A stretch of DNA of 48,667 nt, taken from NCBI GenBank assembly GCA_021821465.1, contig JAKACM010000013.1, positions 1 through 48,667 on the forward strand, given 5' to 3'. Below, piece by piece: positions 39,723 to 48,667 of the stretch. The notes beneath the pieces are model-generated. The model was not told where the DNA came from. It saw only the letters and a program-made list of their open reading frames with translations, and did not search any database. The position numbers and the translations under genes are program-made. This DNA is from Bacillota bacterium (GTDB lineage Bacteria > Bacillota > Sulfobacillia > Sulfobacillales > Sulfobacillaceae). Numbering within the stretch: position 1 is the first letter of the stretch; the number at the start of each line of letters is the position of its first letter.

Positions 39723-40175
39723 ATGGTATTCACGCAGACACCAAAACATGTGATGGCGGCAGCCGCCTACATCACCGATGACCAAGGGCAGGTGCTCTTG
39801 GTTCAAACCCGACATCGGCAGGACACATGGGAATTGCCGGGAGGGCAAGTGGAAGAAGGGGAGACGTTGGAAGAGGCGGCGGTGCGGGAAGTCGAGGAAG
39901 AGAGCGGCATTAAAATCAGGGTCCATGGTGTCAGTGGCGTATACCAAAATTTGCAGAGCGGGGTGGTGCTCGTCATATTCCTCGGGAAAATGACGGGAGG
40001 ACGACTTAGGACGTCAGACGAAACCCAAGCTACGAAATTTGTGGAGCCGTCTCGTCAAACTTTTGAACAACTGGTAACCAGACCACAGTTTTTGGCTCGG
40101 ATTTTGGACGCCTATTCGGGAACTGTGGTGCCGTTTCGGGCTTGGTCCGCTCATGCAGCCACTCATTTTTCCTAA
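39723..40175 (+). CDS. NUDIX hydrolase
   Basis: 150 residues from the ATG at 39723 (GGAAGAGAAAGGA upstream); a GTG at 39654 in frame lacks a site. The Nudix box GGQVEEGETLEEAAVREVEEESG is complete (GX5EX7REUXEEXGU). TWELPGG precedes it. The family cleaves nucleoside diphosphates linked to another moiety; substrate unknown. The C-terminus lies 12 bases from the end of the convergent CPBP protease gene. Confidence 0.88.
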   Translation: MVFTQTPKHVMAAAAYITDDQGQVLLVQTRHRQDTWELPGGQVEEGETLEEAAVREVEEESGIKIRVHGVSGVYQNLQSGVVLVIFLGKMTGGRLRTSDETQATKFVEPSRQTFEQLVTRPQFLARILDAYSGTVVPFRAWSAHAATHFS

Positions 40176-40187
40176 ATGAGACCGGCA

Positions 40188-40763
40188 CTAGCCGACGAGG
40201 CGGGCTAGACCCGGAATAATAAGGATGGCAAGACAAATCATCATGACCAAAGTGGCGCCCCAGTGAGATTCCGGACCGTAGGGATAAGCTGAAATCCGGC
40301 GCTGGATGGGAGCGGGAAGCAGGGACCGCGTCTTTTCCCCGCTGACAGTAAATCCGGTGATCCACTCGCCCAAATTCCAACCAAAATGAGCCGCTACCGC
40401 CGCCCAAATGCCCCACCACAAAAAAATTACACCGAGAATCAGTCCGACCAACAAGAGGTTAACGGTTGTGAAGAAGGTGAAGGGACCGTTTTGACGATGA
40501 GCAACGGCAAAAAGTATCAGAGAGAACACAAAAGCAGGTCCTAAGTGGATAAAGTGTCGTCCCTGCCCTATGATAAGCCAGCGAAACAGTCCTTCCTCAA
40601 TTATGGCCATGATAAGAAGGAGTAGAGCCAAGCGCCACCATGAGCCAGGTTCAAAAGTGGGTTGCGGCTGGCTGACGGCAATAACTTCGGAACGGGCGAG
40701 AATGGCCCAAACGGCTAGGAAGGCGAAGAAACCGCCAAACAAGCTAGACAGAAGAATAATCAT
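40188..40763 (-). CDS. CPBP-family intramembrane metalloprotease
   Basis: 191 residues with five or six membrane helices. Motif 1 EEGLFRWLI (EExxxR), motif 2 FAVAH, and motif 3 HFGWN are the glutamate and histidine residues of CPBP/Abi proteases. These proteins process prenylated or bacteriocin-related peptides in some bacteria; the role here is unknown. Convergent with the NUDIX gene. Confidence 0.85.
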   Translation of the reverse strand: MIILLSSLFGGFFAFLAVWAILARSEVIAVSQPQPTFEPGSWWRLALLLLIMAIIEEGLFRWLIIGQGRHFIHLGPAFVFSLILFAVAHRQNGPFTFFTTVNLLLVGLILGVIFLWWGIWAAVAAHFGWNLGEWITGFTVSGEKTRSLLPAPIQRRISAYPYGPESHWGATLVMMICLAILIIPGLARLVG

Positions 40764-40923
40764 GATCGTGAGACTCCTCTCATCGTGCCATAGACTAATT
40801 GACGATGTTATGAATAAATTTTACTTGCCGACACAGACGAATGGGAACGTCTCTTCAACCATAAACCATTTCACTTGAACGGGAAAAAGTGTTTTACAAT
40901 TAGGGCGGGAGGGGTTTTCACCA

Positions 40924-43056
40924 TTGAAATTATATTCGCACATTACCTGCAATGACATCGCGTCCATTCCTCAAGCCGGGATGCGAATCCCCGTGGGGAT
41001 GAAATTTAGTCCCGATAATAAATCTCTGGTGTATTTGCTAAGTCCAGAGGGATCTTCGCATTTAGAGTTGTGGGCTGTCAACTTATCCACCAAGGAGATC
41101 GTAAAACTTGCCGGCACTTCACTTGATCAAGGAACGAGAACATTGGATGATGAACTGAGACGGGAAAGACAGCGCATTCCCTGGGAAGGTATCACGACCT
41201 GTCAATTTGCAGATGAGGTTCCGCAATACCTACTGCTGCCTTACAGCTCATCTGTGCATGTTCTCAATGTAAGCACTGGAGAACATGATGTCATCGACTC
41301 TCTGGCCGGTGTCCAGGACCCTTATCTATCACCTGACGCACGGGCGATCGTCTATGTTCGGGACCATTCATTGTGTCTTTTCAACCGTCAGACTCGCCAA
41401 GAGCGTTGTTTAATGGAGTCACCTCACCCGCGTATTACAGTCGGCCTGGCTGAATATGTGGCACAAGAAGAATTTGACCGAGCTCATGGGTTTGTTGTCA
41501 CGCCTGATATGAAGTGGATAGCTTTTGAAGAAGTCGACACCCGAGCGATTGCCGACTATGTGATTACTGATTCCAGCACGGATCCCCCCAGAAGTGAGCA
41601 CCACCCTTACCCCTTTGTGGGAAAGCCCAACGCTGTGACCCGACTGGGTATAATGCCTTTGGCCGGGGGAGAAGTGGATTGGATTTCATGGGACGAGTTC
41701 GGTGAATGCTATATTATCGATATGTTGTGGGCGCCTTCTCAGGATCTTGTAGTCCAGATCATAACTCGTGATCAAAAAAATCTCATCGTTCTTCGCTATA
41801 ATCCTAATGAAAAGACACGGAGGGTATTATGGACCGAGACTGCACCGGATTGGGTCAACACAACGCACGCCCTCTTTTTCTTGCCTTCTCAAGAGATCTT
41901 AACGACCAGTGAAAAAAACCCGGACGGATTCCGCCATCTTGTGATAAGAAATTTGGACAATGGCGCCGTGAGATGGATTACGAAAGGCCCGTGGATGGTC
42001 ACGGCGATTTTAGCAGTCACGGAAGACGGCAAGAGCGCCATTATTCAGGCCACAAAGGAGTCGCCACTAGAACGCCACATTTACCGAGTGGATCTGAACT
42101 CTTCTGATTTATCCCGGCTGACTTTCTCACCAGGAATCCATCAGGCGTTGGTGTCTTCAGATTTTCGTTGGATGGTGGACCAATATTCCTCGTTGACGAT
42201 GAGTCCCGCGACGGAGTTATTTGATCTGCGAGAAAATGAAAGTGAAAAGATTCGCATTGGTCCCAACCCAGTGAACGCCGAGACTTTGGGATTGAAAGAG
42301 CCGGACATCATTACTCTTGATTTGGCGGACGGAACACGTTTGTATGGTGCCGTATACACGCCTTATGTTTCCGACTCCGCGAAACATCCGGTAATTGTTT
42401 CGGTGTACGGTGGACCTCATGCACAGCTAGTTACCAACGCATGGCATTTGAGTGTGGATTTGTCAGCCCAGTACTTTGCACAGCATGGGTATTTGGTGCT
42501 AAAAGTCGACAACCGGGGAAGTGCCAATCGCGGAAAGGAATTTGAACGGACTCTTTATCGCCAATTTGGAACCATCGAATTGGAGGACCAGCTTGCCGTA
42601 TTAGAGTGGGTTCATCAACATTACCCTACCGACCCCGAACGTGTCGGGATTTATGGATGGAGCTACGGCGGATTTATGACCCTGAGTGCTTTAATGAAAG
42701 CACCCGACGTGTTCAAGGTCGGGGTCGCCGGGGCACCTGTAACCGACTTCCGTTATTACGACACAGCTTATACGGAAAGATATATGGGGAGCGATGAGAC
42801 CAATCATGCGGGATATGAACAAGCCTCCGTAATTAATTTTGCCTCGCAGATGGAAGGAAAGCTGTTGATTATTCATGGGTTGTTGGACGAAAATGTTCAC
42901 TTTCGTCATACGGCTCTGTTAACGGACGCATTAGTGAAACAACACAAGGATTTTTCCCTGTTTGCATTGCCCAAAACACGCCACATGCCCCGGGGATTTG
43001 ACGTGCAGTATATGATTGCGCTGAACCGAACCAGATTTTTTCACAACTATCTATAA
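40924..43056 (+). CDS. S9 family prolyl oligopeptidase / dipeptidyl peptidase-like
   Basis: 710 residues from a TTG at 40924 with GGGAGGGG nine bases upstream. The N-terminal two-thirds is a beta-propeller (DPPIV_N-like, including LAEYVAQEEFDRAHGFV, the Glu-Glu-type motif region). The C-terminal alpha/beta hydrolase holds the catalytic Ser580 (YGWSYGG), Asp655 (LLDENVHF) and His687 (KTRHMPRG). YVAQEEFDR resembles the DPP-IV double-Glu motif that binds the free N-terminus, suggesting dipeptidyl peptidase activity. No signal peptide, so cytoplasmic peptide breakdown is likely. Confidence 0.92.
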   Translation: MKLYSHITCNDIASIPQAGMRIPVGMKFSPDNKSLVYLLSPEGSSHLELWAVNLSTKEIVKLAGTSLDQGTRTLDDELRRERQRIPWEGITTCQFADEVPQYLLLPYSSSVHVLNVSTGEHDVIDSLAGVQDPYLSPDARAIVYVRDHSLCLFNRQTRQERCLMESPHPRITVGLAEYVAQEEFDRAHGFVVTPDMKWIAFEEVDTRAIADYVITDSSTDPPRSEHHPYPFVGKPNAVTRLGIMPLAGGEVDWISWDEFGECYIIDMLWAPSQDLVVQIITRDQKNLIVLRYNPNEKTRRVLWTETAPDWVNTTHALFFLPSQEILTTSEKNPDGFRHLVIRNLDNGAVRWITKGPWMVTAILAVTEDGKSAIIQATKESPLERHIYRVDLNSSDLSRLTFSPGIHQALVSSDFRWMVDQYSSLTMSPATELFDLRENESEKIRIGPNPVNAETLGLKEPDIITLDLADGTRLYGAVYTPYVSDSAKHPVIVSVYGGPHAQLVTNAWHLSVDLSAQYFAQHGYLVLKVDNRGSANRGKEFERTLYRQFGTIELEDQLAVLEWVHQHYPTDPERVGIYGWSYGGFMTLSALMKAPDVFKVGVAGAPVTDFRYYDTAYTERYMGSDETNHAGYEQASVINFASQMEGKLLIIHGLLDENVHFRHTALLTDALVKQHKDFSLFALPKTRHMPRGFDVQYMIALNRTRFFHNYL

Positions 43057-43551
43057 AGGCATCGTTGCCGTCACCAGATCAATTGCATCTTTAAAAAGGT
43101 CATCCACATTTTCAAGACTCTTGGCATTGGGAAGTCTAGGAATCACATCGAGACGGGCGGTTAGGAATTGTCGATTTGCGCTATCTGGGTTCAGTATATC
43201 CCTACCGTGTTGCCCAAAATGGCCCCACCTTGGTCGAAGGTACGAAATTACTCGTCTCACCTATGACATCGAAACCTTTACCGGTGCGGGGCTGATTGCG
43301 GCCATGGAGAAAAATTACCTGAGGCAATGTCAAGATCGCCCCTTGATGACCAAGGAGTCAGAGACTCTGAACCCGTGGAGTCATTTGGGAAAATAGTGAC
43401 GGATCGGTCCCAACGTGCCATATGATAGACCGAGCGGCAAACATCTAGTAGATTAGGCTAACGATTTTCCGAAAAATCTGCTAAAATATCGCGTATAGAG
43501 AGACTGACGATTAAAGCTTGGAACCTTAGACGGGCAAGGGGGTTGTGTTTC
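43057..43551. other. Intergenic stretch, possible decayed gene
   Basis: No supported gene. A minus-strand frame ending at 43051 reads SLENVDDLFKDAIDLVTATMPL at its C-terminus and a plus-strand frame ending at 43396 reads DIETFTGAGLIAAMEKNYLRQ, which look like pieces of real proteins, but neither has a plausible start. I could not assign a family. Confidence 0.25.
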
Positions 43552-44472
43552 ATGAAATCATGGCAACGTCCTGATTATTCACTCATATCGCGGATGATGT
43601 TGGTATTAGTCGGAATTATGGCATTAGATCTTGGCTTTGTGTGGTTCCTTCACCGTGAGTTGGAATGGTCATGGTGGTTTGAGGCAGCGATTGGAATCAT
43701 TGTGGCTGGCGTCATGATATTAGGGGGTATTGTGTTATCTCCCCGGATGTTTATGGAACAAACCTGCCATCCCCTGAGCCCTGAATGGCAACGGCGCGTG
43801 GAACGCTTGGCCTTTCTGGCGGATATCCCCGTTCCCACGTTATATACCGTGTCTTCACCCATAGCTAACGCATTTACTGTGAGGTCGTGGACCGGAAAAG
43901 GCTGTGCTATAGTTGCCACTACAGCTCTTTTGAATAACTTGACGGAAGAGGAATTTGATGCGGTCATGGCTCATGAACTGGCCCATATAGCCCATCATGA
44001 CATGATCATGATTTTAGTAGCCGGTTCTCTTAATCTAGTGCTCAGTACTTTGATGCAACGATGGTGGATTTTAGGAAATCTCATGTCGTTCCGCGGTTCC
44101 GGAAATGGCGCCAATCCGTTAGGATTAGTGATGGCGGGGATGAGCTTCACTTGGCTCGTAAGCACTCTTTTGATCAGGATCTTCTCCCGTCAACGCGAAC
44201 TGGCGGCCGATGAAACCGCGGCAATATTTCTGGGCACACCCGTCACCCTTATCCATGCGCTCGAAAATTGCGACGATATCAATCGGCGCTACATCCGTAC
44301 GCACCGGTTAACGTCCAGCCGTCGATCCTCGATTCTCGCCCCGGATTTGCGTTTGATACAATCAGCTCAGTTAATTAGTTTTACGTGGAGTGGTTTGAGC
44401 ACACGGTCTTTTCTTTCGTCTCACCCAACCACGAAAGAGCGGGTTGCGCGACTTGGCCGTTACTGGCAGTGA
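43552..44472 (+). CDS. M48 family metalloprotease, HtpX-like
   Basis: 306 residues from the ATG at 43552, nine bases after AAGGGGG. Two N-terminal helices, the zinc motif HELAH in DAVMAHELAHIAHHDM, two more helices and the third zinc ligand Glu in RQRELAADETA. IPVPTLYTVSSPIANAFTV is typical of HtpX/M48B. It degrades or trims misfolded membrane proteins. The gene stands alone. Confidence 0.9.
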   Translation: MKSWQRPDYSLISRMMLVLVGIMALDLGFVWFLHRELEWSWWFEAAIGIIVAGVMILGGIVLSPRMFMEQTCHPLSPEWQRRVERLAFLADIPVPTLYTVSSPIANAFTVRSWTGKGCAIVATTALLNNLTEEEFDAVMAHELAHIAHHDMIMILVAGSLNLVLSTLMQRWWILGNLMSFRGSGNGANPLGLVMAGMSFTWLVSTLLIRIFSRQRELAADETAAIFLGTPVTLIHALENCDDINRRYIRTHRLTSSRRSSILAPDLRLIQSAQLISFTWSGLSTRSFLSSHPTTKERVARLGRYWQ

Positions 44473-44759
44473 GGTACTTATCACTCCTGTTTTTGTTTAG
44501 ATAAAGGCAAAGAATCTGTGTGAAGGACAATACTTTTCCCGAGTATGGACATCAATTCGCACAAAACAGGCAGTCGTGGGACGCGGAAAATGTATCGCAT
44601 CGTCAAAAAACGGATAGGTAAACGATGTATTATGTGACTGAAAAGTTGCTACAGACTCGCTTACAAGTATGCTAGGAGGCTTTTGGTGAACGTAAACCGT
44701 CCGCACAAGAAACCTCCCTTTTCCGGGGGACGAGTCTCAAGCGCGACAGACTTTTGAGT

Positions 44760-45500
44760 TCACACCGAAACGGGCTTATAAGCCCAGAAAAATAGGCGTC
44801 CATAAAAGGATGCCATCTTCTGGTTTCTTGACGCGTCAAGCATGCGGATCGGTCGAAACCCCGCATAGTCTAATGCCCGATGAATTTCACCGGCAGTATA
44901 GCCTTTTTGAGTCAAGTGAACGTCATAGCGAATCCATTGTTGTTCCTGCAGACGAAAAATCGCCGCCTCAAAGGTGGCGTTCCGTGTTTTGAGGTCATAA
45001 TGAGTGGAAATCGCGGCAACATGATCCGGATAAATGAGAGAATCGTGTCCCGGCCACCGTGATTCGTATTTCGTGATACTATTCATGTCAAAAAAGAAGA
45101 GGCCGCCAGGATAAAGAATCGACCACACGCGCTCAAATACTGCGATGAGTTCGTCCTTTGTCATCATGTGATTGAGACTGTCAAAGAGTGACAGGGTCAA
45201 ATGCACACGATTCTCCAAGTGAATTTGCCGAGCATCTTGACACAACAGTGTGGCCTTCGGGGCATTAGCCCGGGCAAAGTCGAGCATTTTTTCCGAGCTG
45301 TCTACCCCGGTGACTTGGAATCTTTGTTTGATGAGGTTAGAGGCAATCTTTCCGGTACCACAACATAAATCTAACACCTCGGAACCTGAAGGAATTTGGG
45401 GTAGCACAGAGCCTTTTATGAATGGCCATATGCGATCTGAGTAATCATCCCAGTGCTGATGATACAACCAGCTAAATGCGTCGTAACCCGACAAAGACAT
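44760..45500 (-). CDS. Class I SAM-dependent methyltransferase
   Basis: 246 residues from the ATG at 45500, four bases after GGGGGGAAGGG; the frame is open further upstream but without a site. SAM motif I VLDLCCGTGKIASNL lies near residues 40-54, motif II VTGVDSSEKML, then ALLCQDARQ-type motif III (TLLCQDARQI) and LSLFDSLNHM. Similar to YdaC/UbiE-like small-molecule methyltransferases. Substrate unknown. Confidence 0.87.
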   Translation of the reverse strand: MSLSGYDAFSWLYHQHWDDYSDRIWPFIKGSVLPQIPSGSEVLDLCCGTGKIASNLIKQRFQVTGVDSSEKMLDFARANAPKATLLCQDARQIHLENRVHLTLSLFDSLNHMMTKDELIAVFERVWSILYPGGLFFFDMNSITKYESRWPGHDSLIYPDHVAAISTHYDLKTRNATFEAAIFRLQEQQWIRYDVHLTQKGYTAGEIHRALDYAGFRPIRMLDASRNQKMASFYGRLFFWAYKPVSV

Positions 45501-45960
45501 GACCCTTCCCCCCTCAAAAGGAATTATATACCTAGCATACAGCAGCATGGCCGATTTGAATGAGGTAGGACGGGGTTTTCTCAACCAGTCGTCAAGTCTC
45601 GAATGATGAATGCTGTGATATGCTATAAGCATGTTCAGGAGTTGCGGGTATTAGCTCATATCATGGAAGAATCGGCAGACTTTGGCATCCTAGCTAGGTT
45701 CACTGCCTATAACGGTTGGCTAGGATGAGGGGTCTAATTCTATGCCGGACGCCTCAAGAACGGGTGGCATGAGGACGGGAAGGTGGGATCAACTTTAGGC
45801 CACCGCGGCTAAAGTTTGATAATTTCACCACCAGGGTGGAAAATATTGTAATAACAGCTCTCGCCAATAAATGTGGCCGGATAAAGCTTTTTCCCGACTT
45901 GTTGGGTGTGAAAGCTTATACTCGACTAAAAGAACTTCATTGTCCTAAGGGGGTTTTTCT
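45501..45960. other. Intergenic region with a hairpin
   Basis: No gene seen. ACTTTA-G-GCC (45792-45801) pairs with GGC-TAAAGT (45807-45815), a stem with one bulged G. It may belong to a leader of the DnaJ-domain gene. The upstream open frame to 45632 on the minus strand is an extension of the methyltransferase ORF without a ribosome site. Confidence 0.35.
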
Positions 45961-46383
45961 GTGACACGGCAAGATGCGGCGGATTTTCTCGGTATCCCAA
46001 TCAATGCCCCGGCCCATGAGATTAACCGAGCATACCGAGAACAATGCCGGCGTCTTCATCCTGATGGCGGAGGAGTGGCCTCACAATTCCATTTGTTGAC
46101 CAAAGCTCGTGACATTTTACTGAGGGATACCCCCGTCCTGGGACTAAACAAAGGAGAAAAGGGCATAATACCCAGACTATTTCCTCTGTGGTCGTATCCC
46201 TGGCGCATTTCCTTGGCTGCCATCAAACACCCGAATTTAGGAGGACGTGCCGTTCGAGCATGGCTGGTCGTCATTATCGGTCTGCCTCTTGCCTATCTCG
46301 TTGCCAAAGAATTTCTGATGCTAAGCCTGATCCCCCTAGCTGTCCTCTTTCTTGCTCTAGCCATTTTTCGCCGCCTCTCTTAG
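45961..46383 (+). CDS. DnaJ-domain membrane protein
   Basis: 140 residues from a GTG at 45961 with AAGGGGG upstream. J-domain residues 1-55: DAADFLGIPINAPAHEINRAYRE, RRLHPDGGG (HPD at about 33-35) and LLTKARDILL. Two C-terminal hydrophobic helices (WLVVIIGLPLAYLVA and LSLIPLAVLFLALAIF) anchor it in the membrane. It probably recruits DnaK to the membrane; no G/F or zinc domain is present, so it is not DnaJ itself. Confidence 0.85.
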   Translation: MTRQDAADFLGIPINAPAHEINRAYREQCRRLHPDGGGVASQFHLLTKARDILLRDTPVLGLNKGEKGIIPRLFPLWSYPWRISLAAIKHPNLGGRAVRAWLVVIIGLPLAYLVAKEFLMLSLIPLAVLFLALAIFRRLS

Positions 46384-46442
46384 TGTCACGAGGGCGCAAA
46401 AGTTGGAAAGCCGTTTCAAAAAGGCGGCCAGGGGGGTTGCTA

Positions 46443-46937
46443 TCAGTGTCCCGGTGCAACTTCCCAAATGCCGTACAGCCCGACGCCATTATCTCCCAAT
46501 TCAGGGCAAATATAGGTGTAGATGCCGGGTTGATTAACGGTAAAATGGGCATCCCCGTGTTGGTGGGGAGGAATAGGGGAAATTTCCGCGCCCGGGAAGG
46601 CTGGTGGTTCGGATGCCGCGTTTTTGGGATCGGCAAAAGGAGGTGTTCTGCGAATGAGTTTCCACCCGTGAGTGTTTTTCCCGTCTTGATTGTAAAGGGT
46701 CAATGTGATGTTTGCCCCTAAAGGGGTAATAATTCGAGGGTCATCTAAGCCCGCCATGTGAAATCGGGCATCGTCAAACGCATTTGGCAGTGCGGCGATT
46801 TCTATTTTGATTTGTTTGGTCTGAAAAATAATTTGACTCGAATCGGGATTAACGCTGGCGTCAGGCGGAAGTTGGGTGGCGGCTCGTGCCGAAGAGGCAT
46901 TCTCTTGTCCGACGTTCATTTGCCATTCGTTGTCCAT
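46443..46937 (-). CDS. Cupredoxin-like protein with altered copper ligands and no signal peptide
   Basis: 164 residues from the ATG at 46937 (AAAGGAG twelve bases upstream). His90 in GKNTHGWKL and Cys144 in GIYTYICPEL match the first His and the Cys of sulfocyanin-type blue copper proteins. In those the Cys is followed by xxPGHxxxGM; here the text is PELGDNGVGLYG, so the second His is Asp149 and the axial Met is Leu154. His125, His127, His131 and a C-terminal His164 could substitute. No signal peptide or lipobox is visible, unusual for the family. It may be a non-copper or re-purposed cupredoxin. Confidence 0.65.
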   Translation of the reverse strand: MDNEWQMNVGQENASSARAATQLPPDASVNPDSSQIIFQTKQIKIEIAALPNAFDDARFHMAGLDDPRIITPLGANITLTLYNQDGKNTHGWKLIRRTPPFADPKNAASEPPAFPGAEISPIPPHQHGDAHFTVNQPGIYTYICPELGDNGVGLYGIWEVAPGH

Positions 46938-47431
46938 GTTCGACTGAGACTCCTTTATCACATAATTTATGTGGCTTATTATGCCGTGAGTCACCGTCCT
47001 TCATACATAGAGCACCTTTCTTATTAGATGTAGTTATCCCCGGGTAAGGATTAGCGGGCCCAAGATCCGAAAAGAACTTAACGCCGAATGTCTCAATTCG
47101 CGTGCTTACGACTCTTTGACAGACCGGAATTGCCAGAAATTGTCCAATCTGTCAAGTCTCAAATTTCAATTGTTCGACAGCTTCGTGAATTCGGTAATTG
47201 CCATGCGGGCAGAGTATAGTGTGCATAAACCCGAATCTTATTCCGTATGCGATCCGCATACGGCGAAACAAGGACCCATACCAACCCGACAATCCTGATA
47301 GGGTTTGCACAGCCAGTACGCTCAGAACAGCAGGCCACAGCGTCCAGTTGGCCAATCGAGATATCGGGCCGCGGCAACTAACCATAGCGGATTGTGACTT
47401 TTGTTGGAAAAGGGCTTGGGTTGAGGTGATT
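46938..47431. other. Intergenic stretch with a perfect 9-bp hairpin
   Basis: No supported gene. CCGTATGCG (47243-47251) and CGCATACGG (47255-47263) form a perfect inverted repeat with an ATC loop, 170 bases downstream of the GPH-type transporter stop on the minus strand. No T-run is adjacent. It may be a protein-binding site or weak terminator. Confidence 0.35.
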
Positions 47432-48667
47432 TCAAGGGGTTGAGCTTTGGCTTTCGGGCACATCATGGTGTCTGATTACCAGATAAGCAACCATCAACAG
47501 AATCATGGGAATCAGACTGATGAGAATCCGAAATCCATTCTCTACACTCACGGAAGCATGACCGGCGGCATTAGGTCTGAAATGAGTGCTGTGAAGCACG
47601 ATGTATAGGAATAGTGACTGCACGGAAACGCCCAAACGTAGAATGAACCCGTTGATGCCATAGAAAATCCCCTCCCGCCGAATGTTTCCTCGTTGTGCGT
47701 CCATGTCTATGACTTCTGCCATCAACAGGTCGGCCAAAACCAGAAATCCTCCGAGACCTCCTCCCAAAAGGACGGCTGCTGCGAAGACTCCCCAGCGGCT
47801 GGGGACAAGGAAAGGAATGAGTCCCATGAAGAGAAGGATGATAGTCCAGCGAATGCTCAGGTGCGATCCCTTTTGTCTAATCCAATGGCCCCAGGGTGTA
47901 ATCACGATTAATGCGGTGATAAAGATGCTGGCCAACAAAAGAGACAGCATACCGTGGGAAATATGCAGAACATATTTAGCATAAAACGGAAGAACAGCAG
48001 GAACTAATCCCAAGGTCAATTGGACCAGAAAATTCATCAAGAGAAATCGACGAAATCCCTTGAATCCGGTGAGTAAGTGCCAACTTGCGAAAAGAGACAG
48101 CCTCTGGCGGGATTGTTGCGAGAAAGAAACTTCGTGGCTTCCATGAAGAGATAAAAGAAAGCCTAAAGTGCCGATGATTCCGAGAATAGCTCCCATCCAA
48201 GACCATCCCCAATGGCTGTACAAAAGAGGTGGCGCGGCTACTCCAATGAGCAAGGCAATGACTCCAACCATTTGCCGTGGAGATTGAGCCTGAGTCCGTT
48301 CCGCAATTGTTTGAAACATTTCGGGGAATAAACTGGTCCAATTTAAGACGACAGCAAGATAGAATAAGTCGAAAAGGAGCACCATAACAAGGAAATAAAT
48401 TGTCAGTGAATGAAGCGGAACGATCGGATGCCATAATAAAAAGAAGATGACTCCAAGGGGAATGCTCAACACGGCAATATAAGGTATTCGCCGACCATAA
48501 AGTGTTCGTGTCCGATCAGAGATTTGCCCGATAACCGGGTTGAGTATGGCGTGCCAGATACTTTGAATGGTCATAGCAATGGTGATGCCCGCCAAAGGGG
48601 CATGGAGATGATCAATATAAAAGAACAGAATAAAGGTCGCAAAGGCCTGACTGAAGATATTACTGCC
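47432..48667 (-). CDS. GPH-type (MelB-like) MFS sugar transporter, 5' end beyond window
   Basis: The frame runs from beyond the window edge (48667) to a stop at 47432; 411 residues are visible, starting with GSNIFSQAFATFILFFYIDHL. NPVIGQISDRTRTLYGRRIPYI is the MelB/GPH cation-symporter loop (DxxxxxxGRRxP), and DLLMAEVIDMDAQRGNIRREG matches the second family motif. About twelve helices in all. It probably imports a glycoside, pentoside or hexuronide with a cation. The true start is outside the window. Confidence 0.88.
   Translation of the reverse strand, partial: GSNIFSQAFATFILFFYIDHLHAPLAGITIAMTIQSIWHAILNPVIGQISDRTRTLYGRRIPYIAVLSIPLGVIFFLLWHPIVPLHSLTIYFLVMVLLFDLFYLAVVLNWTSLFPEMFQTIAERTQAQSPRQMVGVIALLIGVAAPPLLYSHWGWSWMGAILGIIGTLGFLLSLHGSHEVSFSQQSRQRLSLFASWHLLTGFKGFRRFLLMNFLVQLTLGLVPAVLPFYAKYVLHISHGMLSLLLASIFITALIVITPWGHWIRQKGSHLSIRWTIILLFMGLIPFLVPSRWGVFAAAVLLGGGLGGFLVLADLLMAEVIDMDAQRGNIRREGIFYGINGFILRLGVSVQSLFLYIVLHSTHFRPNAAGHASVSVENGFRILISLIPMILLMVAYLVIRHHDVPESQSSTP

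Noticed and set aside
46188..46721. 177-residue plus-strand ORF across the DnaJ and cupredoxin genes
   Set aside because: It is a shadow of two better supported genes and its composition (many Arg, Ser, Cys) is not protein-like.

Overview
The window looks like a chromosomal segment of an acidophilic, spore-forming-type Firmicute, most like Sulfobacillus. This is inference from mid-range GC, strong AGGAGG-type ribosome sites, frequent TTG/GTG starts, a LytS/LytTR two-component pair, a possible SASP-like peptide, and iron, copper and thiol-redox genes. No rRNA, tRNA, prophage or CRISPR array was seen.

Layout. 1-2533: end of a DMT-type transporter, small unknown ORFs, a DUF421 membrane protein, an AbrB/MazE-like regulator and a guanylate kinase-like protein. 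3090-10051: a compact arginine operon argC-argJ-argB-argD-argG-argH, headed by a sigma-A-like promoter covered by two ARG-box-like palindromes. 10116-12385 (minus): an FTR1/EfeU iron permease under a near-consensus Fur box, and a frameshifted MFS transporter. 12386-14981: an accessory patch with a strong hairpin, a probable IS21-type end remnant and an HsdR_N-like PD-(D/E)XK protein. 14982-19231 (minus): a FixHI-like copper operon (YtkA/FixH-like lipoprotein, membrane protein, DsbD_2/UreH-like protein, CcoI/FixI-type copper ATPase). 19507-26277: a dehydrogenase that appears to start at CTG, a PpaX-like HAD phosphatase, a UPF0173 hydrolase, a Cas4-like Fe-S nuclease, OsmC, a hairpin-rich orphan element resembling an IS200/IS605 right end, YchF and HemL. 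26299-31931: Lgt, an L,D-transpeptidase, MoaD, MoaE, and a minus-strand operon nicotinamidase - isochorismatase-like - histidine kinase - LytTR regulator. 32471-35239: an APC permease and a PRK06851-like protein with degenerate P-loops.

The most striking locus is 35326-36503. Two convergent genes encode thioredoxin-fold oxidoreductases, a 78-residue glutaredoxin and a 216-residue PDO-type protein. Each is interrupted by one in-frame TGA exactly where the first cysteine of the CxxC active site belongs (U-T-Y-C and U-P-Y-C). Each TGA is followed by a stem-loop at about the distance expected of a bacterial SECIS. Each frame then continues to a normal stop with a conserved thioredoxin-fold C-terminus. 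The simplest reading is a pair of selenocysteine-containing redox proteins that stop-codon-based annotation would break into fragments or call pseudogenes. A shared terminator hairpin lies between them, and a perfect 22-bp palindrome lies upstream of the PDO gene.

36714-48667: a histidine phosphatase, a SHOCT protein, a PHP-domain protein, a NUDIX hydrolase, a CPBP protease, an S9 peptidase, an HtpX-like M48 protease, a methyltransferase, a DnaJ-domain membrane protein, a cupredoxin-like protein lacking standard copper ligands, and a GPH-type sugar transporter running off the end.
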